Below are positions 13,071 to 17,458 of a stretch of 17,458 nt of DNA, one piece after another. The notes beneath the pieces are model-generated. The model was not told the origin of the DNA. It did not search any database and saw nothing but the letters and a program-made list of their open reading frames with translations. Within the stretch, counting starts at the first letter, position 1; the number at the start of each line of letters is the position of its first letter. This stretch comes from Oscillospiraceae bacterium (GTDB taxonomy: Bacteria; Bacillota; Clostridia; Oscillospirales; Oscillospiraceae), in NCBI GenBank assembly GCA_031261245.1, contig JAISKU010000032.1, positions 1 to 17,458 of the forward strand, given 5' to 3'. Both the position numbers and the translations under genes were made by a program.

Positions 13071-14210
13071 TTACTGTACGATGTAGTCGCCCTTGACGCT
13101 CTCAAGCTCCCCGACGAGCTTTGCCAGAACGTCGGATATCTCAATCTTCTGCGGGCAGTGCTTCTCGCATACGCGGCACTTCACGCACTCGGCCGGACTC
13201 GTGCCGAAGCTCGACATCGACGCGTACTTGTAGCCGGAGCTGCTCTTCTGCCGGTGCACGAGAAACGTGTTGTATATCTCGATGAACATCGGTATCTGGA
13301 TATTCTTCGGGCAGTTCGGCACGCAGTAGCGGCAGCCCGTGCACGGGATTCGCGGCGTGGAGTTGATAATCTCCACCGCCTTTGCGATAAGCGCGTGCTC
13401 CTCGGCCGAAAGCGGCTTGAAGTTCTCGAACGTCGCCGCGTTGTCCCTTATCTGTCCGATGTTCTCCATGCCGGACAGCGCGGTGATAAGCCCGTCAAGC
13501 TCCCCGACGAACCTGAACGCCCACGACGCCGTGGACACGTCCGGATTCGCCTTTTTGAACAGCTCCGTCACCTCGGATTCGCCCCCCGCGAGCAGGCCGC
13601 CCTTCGTCGGCTCCATTATCGAAACCGGCTTGTTGTGCTTTCGCGCTATCTCATAGCACCGGCGCGACTCCACCTCCGGATTGTCCCAGTCCAGATAGTT
13701 TATCTGAAGCTGAACCATCTCCGCCTCCGGGTGCTTCGTCAGCACGTCGTCCAGCAGCTCCGGCGTACCGTGGAACGAAAACCCGATGTGCTTTGCGAGC
13801 CCGCGCTCCTTTACTCCGCGCAGGAACTCCCACGTGCCGAACTCCTCCGCCATTCTCGCGGAGTCCTCCGACATCGCGTGTATCAGGTAGAAGTCCACGT
13901 ACTCGACGCCGAGGCGCGAGAGCGAGGTCTGAAGCCGCTCCTCCTGCTGCTCCGCCGCAGTCACCGTGTGCAGGGAGAGCTTTGTCGCTATCTGGAAGCT
14001 GTCGCGCGGGTGCCGCTTCACAAGCGACTCGCACAGCGCCACCTCGGAGCCCTCGTAGATATACGACGTGTCGTAGTAGGAGAAGCCGTGCGACATGAAC
14101 TCGTCAACCATCTCGTTGACGGCCTCCACGTCGAACCTCCCGTCCTTGCGCGGCAGACGCATATACCCGAAGCCGAGCTTTTTGTAGCTCTCGCCAAGAT
14201 ATTTCTCCAC
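13071..14210 (-). CDS. Aldo/keto reductase with C-terminal double [4Fe-4S] ferredoxin motif
   Basis: A 379-residue cytosolic oxidoreductase. The N-terminal TIM-barrel aldo/keto reductase domain (about 5-280) keeps the catalytic tetrad as D47 (YYDTSY), Y52, K77 (IATK) and H111 (YLIHAM). The C-terminal part has two complete CxxCxxCxxxCP motifs, at C290/C293/C296/C300 and C342/C345/C348/C352, predicted to hold two [4Fe-4S] clusters. This architecture is common in strict anaerobes; the clusters may pass electrons between NAD(P)H and ferredoxin or a flavoprotein partner. The start is GTG at 14210, two bases after the TAG of the FAD gene, with GAGG about seven bases upstream; the longer ATG-started frame overlaps the FAD gene. 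Coupling to the FAD protein suggests they act together. Confidence 0.92.
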   Translation of the reverse strand: MEKYLGESYKKLGFGYMRLPRKDGRFDVEAVNEMVDEFMSHGFSYYDTSYIYEGSEVALCESLVKRHPRDSFQIATKLSLHTVTAAEQQEERLQTSLSRLGVEYVDFYLIHAMSEDSARMAEEFGTWEFLRGVKERGLAKHIGFSFHGTPELLDDVLTKHPEAEMVQLQINYLDWDNPEVESRRCYEIARKHNKPVSIMEPTKGGLLAGGESEVTELFKKANPDVSTASWAFRFVGELDGLITALSGMENIGQIRDNAATFENFKPLSAEEHALIAKAVEIINSTPRIPCTGCRYCVPNCPKNIQIPMFIEIYNTFLVHRQKSSSGYKYASMSSFGTSPAECVKCRVCEKHCPQKIEISDVLAKLVGELESVKGDYIVQ

Positions 14211-14212
14211 GG

Positions 14213-15832
14213 CTACGCCTCGTTGTTCGCCAGCGTCTCCGCAGCGGCGCGTCCCCACGTGAGGCAGCGCCCGTGGCTGTTTCCGGCGGCGAGCAGCGGA
14301 TAGTCTATGCTGCAAAATCCGCCCGCGATCATGCCGACGGCGAGAAGTCCGCCGAGCGGCGCGCGCTTCTCGTTCAAAACGCGAAGCTTCACGTCCGTCT
14401 CAAGCCCGCCGAACACGTTCAGCAACGCCGGGCCGATCTTCACGGCCACATACGGCGGCTTGTCGAGGCTTGTAAGCAGCTCCGGACGCTTTCCGTAGTC
14501 CACGTCCTCGCCGTTTTTCACGACCTCGTTGTAGCGCTTCACCGATTTGACGAGGTTCTCTACCGGCACGCCGATTTTCTCCGCGAGCTCCTCTATCGTG
14601 TCCGCCTTCCACGCCATTCCGTGCTCAAATACCCGCTCAAGGCTCTCCTTGCGATAGCCGATGCCCTCGTCGTCAAAGCCCTGGAGCTGGTCAAGCGGCA
14701 CCGTCGCGCCCTGTCCGCCATGGAGCGGCCCGCCCTTTTTGACCTCCTCGTACCATTTCTGGTCGAACACCATGTACGCGAAGTCGCCGTCCGGCTGCAT
14801 GAGTATGCGCGCCGCCTTTGCGCCCGACCACGTGTCCTCGTTCATGAAGCGGTTCCCCTGCGGATTCACGTGCAGGAAGAAGTCGAAGAACACGCCGTAG
14901 CCTATCATGTGCAGGGACAGCGCCCACGGCCCGGTCTCGAGCTTGCCGCCGGCCCAGTAGCCCATCTTGTGCCCCTCGCCGAGGTTGCTGCCCTTGGGCC
15001 AGTTTACGCACCGCCCGGGCAGAAGCCCCCACGGGGAGAACGCCTCAAGCATCTCGGAGTTGCCGCCGATGTCGCCCGACGCGAGCACGACGCCGCGCGT
15101 GCCCTTATAGCGTATGATCTTGTTCTCCTTGAGGTTTTTCGCGATCACGCCCGTGACGCGCCCGTTCGTCTTTTCCAGCTGCAGCGCCTGCGTGTTGCGG
15201 ATGACCTTGCTGCCGCCGTTCACCGCGACGTTGTACAGCATCTCGCAGTACATCAGCGCGCCGCTGTACTTCCACCTGTTCGCGCCCGGCTTCTGATAGA
15301 TGTGCTGCGCGATCGGGTACTCCGTGAAGTCCTTGCCCCGATAGTACGCGCCCCACAGATCCGTCGTCACGTCGTCGCCGCCGAGACTCAGCAGCCACTC
15401 AAACGCCTCCTCGCTGCGGTTGATGAACAGCCACAGCAGATCCTCGTTCACGCGGCTCCCGCAGATGCGCAGCCAGTCGCGCGCGAACTGGTACTTATCG
15501 ACCTTCACGCCGTAGCGGCGCTGCACGCTTGAGCCTATGGAGGAGACCTCCCCGCCGTGCGCCACGAACCCGCCGGTCTTTTCCAAAACTATGACCTTCA
15601 GGCCGAGCTCCGTCGCGCGGGCCGCCGTCGCGAGGCCCGAGATCCCGCCGCCGACGATGATTGCGTCCGCCTCGATCGTCTCGGTTATCTCGCTCTCCGG
15701 AATGGGCTCCGGCGGCATCTCCCAGGACCAGCGTTTTACCTTTGCCTTCTCAAGCAGGGTTATCTCATCCGGACTCGGAAACGCCATCGTCCCCTCGTCG
15801 TCGTCAAGAACTATTTCTTTGTTTTCCGCCAT
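14213..15832 (-). CDS. FAD-dependent fumarate reductase/succinate dehydrogenase-like flavoprotein
   Basis: A 539-residue FAD-binding enzyme of the fumarate reductase flavoprotein superfamily, whose members reduce activated double bonds or oxidise the reverse substrates. The dinucleotide-binding motif GGGISG is at 61-66 with the acidic residue of VIVLEK at E84. The substrate-side region includes NPQGNRFMNED, where the Arg matches the conserved active-site region of the family, and the C-terminal FAD motif GNSHGRCLTWGRAAAE. The first 50 residues are an acidic, Pro-rich extension with WEMPPEPIPESEI, seen in clostridial-type relatives. There is no Tat or Sec signal and no heme or Fe-S motif, so it is cytosolic and needs an outside electron donor. 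Start at 15832 has AAGGAG about eleven bases upstream. The stop is TAG. Substrate unknown. Confidence 0.9.
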   Translation of the reverse strand: MAENKEIVLDDDEGTMAFPSPDEITLLEKAKVKRWSWEMPPEPIPESEITETIEADAIIVGGGISGLATAARATELGLKVIVLEKTGGFVAHGGEVSSIGSSVQRRYGVKVDKYQFARDWLRICGSRVNEDLLWLFINRSEEAFEWLLSLGGDDVTTDLWGAYYRGKDFTEYPIAQHIYQKPGANRWKYSGALMYCEMLYNVAVNGGSKVIRNTQALQLEKTNGRVTGVIAKNLKENKIIRYKGTRGVVLASGDIGGNSEMLEAFSPWGLLPGRCVNWPKGSNLGEGHKMGYWAGGKLETGPWALSLHMIGYGVFFDFFLHVNPQGNRFMNEDTWSGAKAARILMQPDGDFAYMVFDQKWYEEVKKGGPLHGGQGATVPLDQLQGFDDEGIGYRKESLERVFEHGMAWKADTIEELAEKIGVPVENLVKSVKRYNEVVKNGEDVDYGKRPELLTSLDKPPYVAVKIGPALLNVFGGLETDVKLRVLNEKRAPLGGLLAVGMIAGGFCSIDYPLLAAGNSHGRCLTWGRAAAETLANNEA

Positions 15833-15876
15833 CTGAAATTCACTCCTTCATATTTGAGTTGCGCGCGTCTCCCGCG

Positions 15877-17430
15877 TTACGACCAGGACAGGTTGCGGAG
15901 AAGCGCCACGACGTTTCCGCCGTTTCTGATCTTACCCTGCAAAGCCGAGTTCAGTCCCCACGAGGTTGTCGGAGCAACAAGGTTATACCACAGCATGTCG
16001 TCTACGCATATCTTCGCGAGCTCGTAGTTCATCGCCGTGCGCTCGTCGGCGTTCTCGTTCGTCTGCACCGTGTCGAGAAGCTCGAAGGCTCTCGCTTTTC
16101 CGTTGAACTCATAGTTGACGTAGGAGCCCGCAGCCATGAAGTTGTAGCCGAACGCCCACGACCCGCCGAAGGAGGAGGCCGACGTCGCAATCATAAGGCC
16201 GTCGATGCACATGTCGTACTGCGTGTCGTCGAACAGGTACGTCGTCCACGTGCCCATGTCGAGCGATATGACCTCAACTGTGATGCCGACTTCCTTGCAG
16301 TTTGCCTGAATCAGCTCGGACGTCAGCGCCGCGGCGGACGTGCCGTTGTTGATGAGGCGGATCGACTTGCCTGTGATCCCGGAGGACACCGCGAGCTCCT
16401 TCGCGAGGTCGGGCTTGTAGTCGTCGCCGTAAATCCCCATACCGAACATGCGCGGATCGCCGTCAGGCGCGCTGCCGTCGGCCGCTCCCGCCGATACTGT
16501 ACCCGTGCCGGAGTAGGCGAGCTTGTTTATCGCGTCCCTGTTGATGGCATACGCCACCGCCTTGCGCGCGTCAGGGTTTTCATTGAATATCGAGGTGTCG
16601 GAGATGTTGAAGTAAATCGCCGACGACACGAAGCCCAGCGCCGTGTCAACCTTGAGGTTCGGCAGATTCGTCACATAGTCCACGTCCTGGAACGGAATCG
16701 CGCCCATGTCAACCTCGCCCGTCTCAAGCGCGTTGACCTGCTGCGCCTCTTCCTTGAGCTGTACGAACTTGTAATTCTTTATTGCCGGCATCGTTCCCCA
16801 GTATTCGTCCCTCTGCTTCAGGGTCAGGTGGCTGTTCACGACGTATTCCGTCATAACATACGGCCCCGTGCCTATCGGGCGCGTGGCGAGCGTCTCGGGA
16901 TCGGACTCGCTCGTCTGCTTGTCGAGCATACAAAGCGCCGATATGGAGTCCATAAGCGTGAGGCGGAACTCCGTGAACACCAGATCAACCGTGTACTTGT
17001 CTACAATCTTCGAGTTTGCCACATCAAGCTGCGGCAGTATTCCGGGCTGTCCGGGGCGGTTGTTCGCGTGATCGAGCGAGTACAGCACGTCGTCCGCCTC
17101 AAAGGTGTTCCCGTTTGAGAACTTTATGCCCTCGCGCAGTTTGACACGGAACGTCAGGTAGTCGATTCTCTCGCGGCTCGTGGCGAGCATCATGACCTCT
17201 TCGCCGTTCTCGTCGAAATACCACAGCTGGTCATAGATCATGTGTACCGCGTACACGAGGTCGAGGCCGGAGATGATCATCGGGTCAAGCGTTCCGCTGT
17301 CCTGTGTCATCGCGATGGTAATGGAGTCCTTCACGGGAACCTCGGGCTCCTTCTTCTTGCAGGCGGCCAGCGGCAGCGCCAGCGCGAGGATAAGCAGGAG
17401 TGCAATGGCAGTTTTTAACGACTTTTTCAT
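15877..17430 (-). CDS. Oligopeptide-type ABC transporter substrate-binding lipoprotein (SBP family 5)
   Basis: A 517-residue extracytoplasmic binding protein of family 5, which includes receptors for peptides, nickel complexes and some sugars or opines. The lipoprotein signal ends in lipobox LAAC with Cys24. The mature part shows the family pattern: TLDPMI near 47-52, LREGIKFSNGNTFEADDVLYS (about 97-117, split here as LREGIKFSNGN and TFEADDV), RPIGTGPYVM and RKAVAYAINRDAI. The start at 17430 has AAGGAG ten bases upstream. It is the first visible gene of a unit with the FAD flavoprotein (44 bases downstream) and the aldo/keto reductase. Its permeases and ATPases are not in the window; they may lie beyond 17458 or elsewhere. 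It may supply the substrate for the two oxidoreductases. Confidence 0.92.
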   Translation of the reverse strand: MKKSLKTAIALLLILALALPLAACKKKEPEVPVKDSITIAMTQDSGTLDPMIISGLDLVYAVHMIYDQLWYFDENGEEVMMLATSRERIDYLTFRVKLREGIKFSNGNTFEADDVLYSLDHANNRPGQPGILPQLDVANSKIVDKYTVDLVFTEFRLTLMDSISALCMLDKQTSESDPETLATRPIGTGPYVMTEYVVNSHLTLKQRDEYWGTMPAIKNYKFVQLKEEAQQVNALETGEVDMGAIPFQDVDYVTNLPNLKVDTALGFVSSAIYFNISDTSIFNENPDARKAVAYAINRDAINKLAYSGTGTVSAGAADGSAPDGDPRMFGMGIYGDDYKPDLAKELAVSSGITGKSIRLINNGTSAAALTSELIQANCKEVGITVEVISLDMGTWTTYLFDDTQYDMCIDGLMIATSASSFGGSWAFGYNFMAAGSYVNYEFNGKARAFELLDTVQTNENADERTAMNYELAKICVDDMLWYNLVAPTTSWGLNSALQGKIRNGGNVVALLRNLSWS

Positions 17431-17458
17431 TGTGGTTGTCTCCTTCTTTTATTTTAAT

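Noticed and set aside
1..17458. CRISPR array, tRNA, insertion sequence or phage genes
   Set aside because: Reading both strands showed no spaced direct repeats, cloverleaf-like segments, transposase motifs or terminal inverted repeats.

Overview
The window looks like chromosome from an anaerobic, fairly GC-rich bacterium of Clostridia type. The reasons are strong GGAGG-type ribosome binding sites, AT-rich promoters inside GC-rich coding DNA, lipoprotein binding proteins for ABC importers, corrinoid-linked functions (two URO-D-family proteins and a cobalamin riboswitch) and an oxidoreductase with ferredoxin clusters. The taxonomic guess is weak. I see no rRNA, tRNA, transposase, CRISPR array or phage gene, and no stretch over 300 bases lacks a gene.

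Left part (1-1966). The left edge holds the start of a cobalamin riboswitch on the minus strand, with a promoter in front of it; the gene it controls lies outside the window. Next comes a lipoprotein cyclophilin (minus) divergent from a single-gene URO-D/MtaA-like methyltransferase homologue (plus). Their 150-base intergenic region holds two facing promoters and two inverted repeats.

Second unit (1965-5257, minus). One promoter appears to drive URO-D homologue 2, a nitroreductase, a fused methionine sulfoxide reductase MsrA-MsrB and a YgjP-like M48 metalloprotein. The genes are 22, 4 and 2 bases apart. The unit ends at a bidirectional terminator shared with the convergent URO-D gene 1.

Central unit (5277-12049, minus). 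This is the most interesting part: aconitase X large subunit, aconitase X small subunit, a sugar-type lipoprotein binding protein, a permease, a two-domain ABC ATPase and a second, different permease, then a terminator. A divergent LysR-type regulator (12106-13017, plus) sits in front. The layout suggests LysR-controlled uptake of a small hydroxy compound and its dehydration by aconitase X. The large subunit gene has an in-frame TAG at codon 254, and the same reading frame continues with clear aconitase X sequence on the far side.

Right unit (13071-17430, minus). A family 5 (oligopeptide-type) lipoprotein binding protein, a cytosolic FAD-dependent fumarate-reductase-like protein and an aldo/keto reductase with two C-terminal [4Fe-4S] motifs are cotranscribed and end at a terminator shared with lysR. 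No permease or ATPase for this binding protein is in the window. The group reads as uptake plus reduction of an unknown organic substrate.

Method limits: everything comes from reading the sequence and from family knowledge. No database search, folding or alignment was run.
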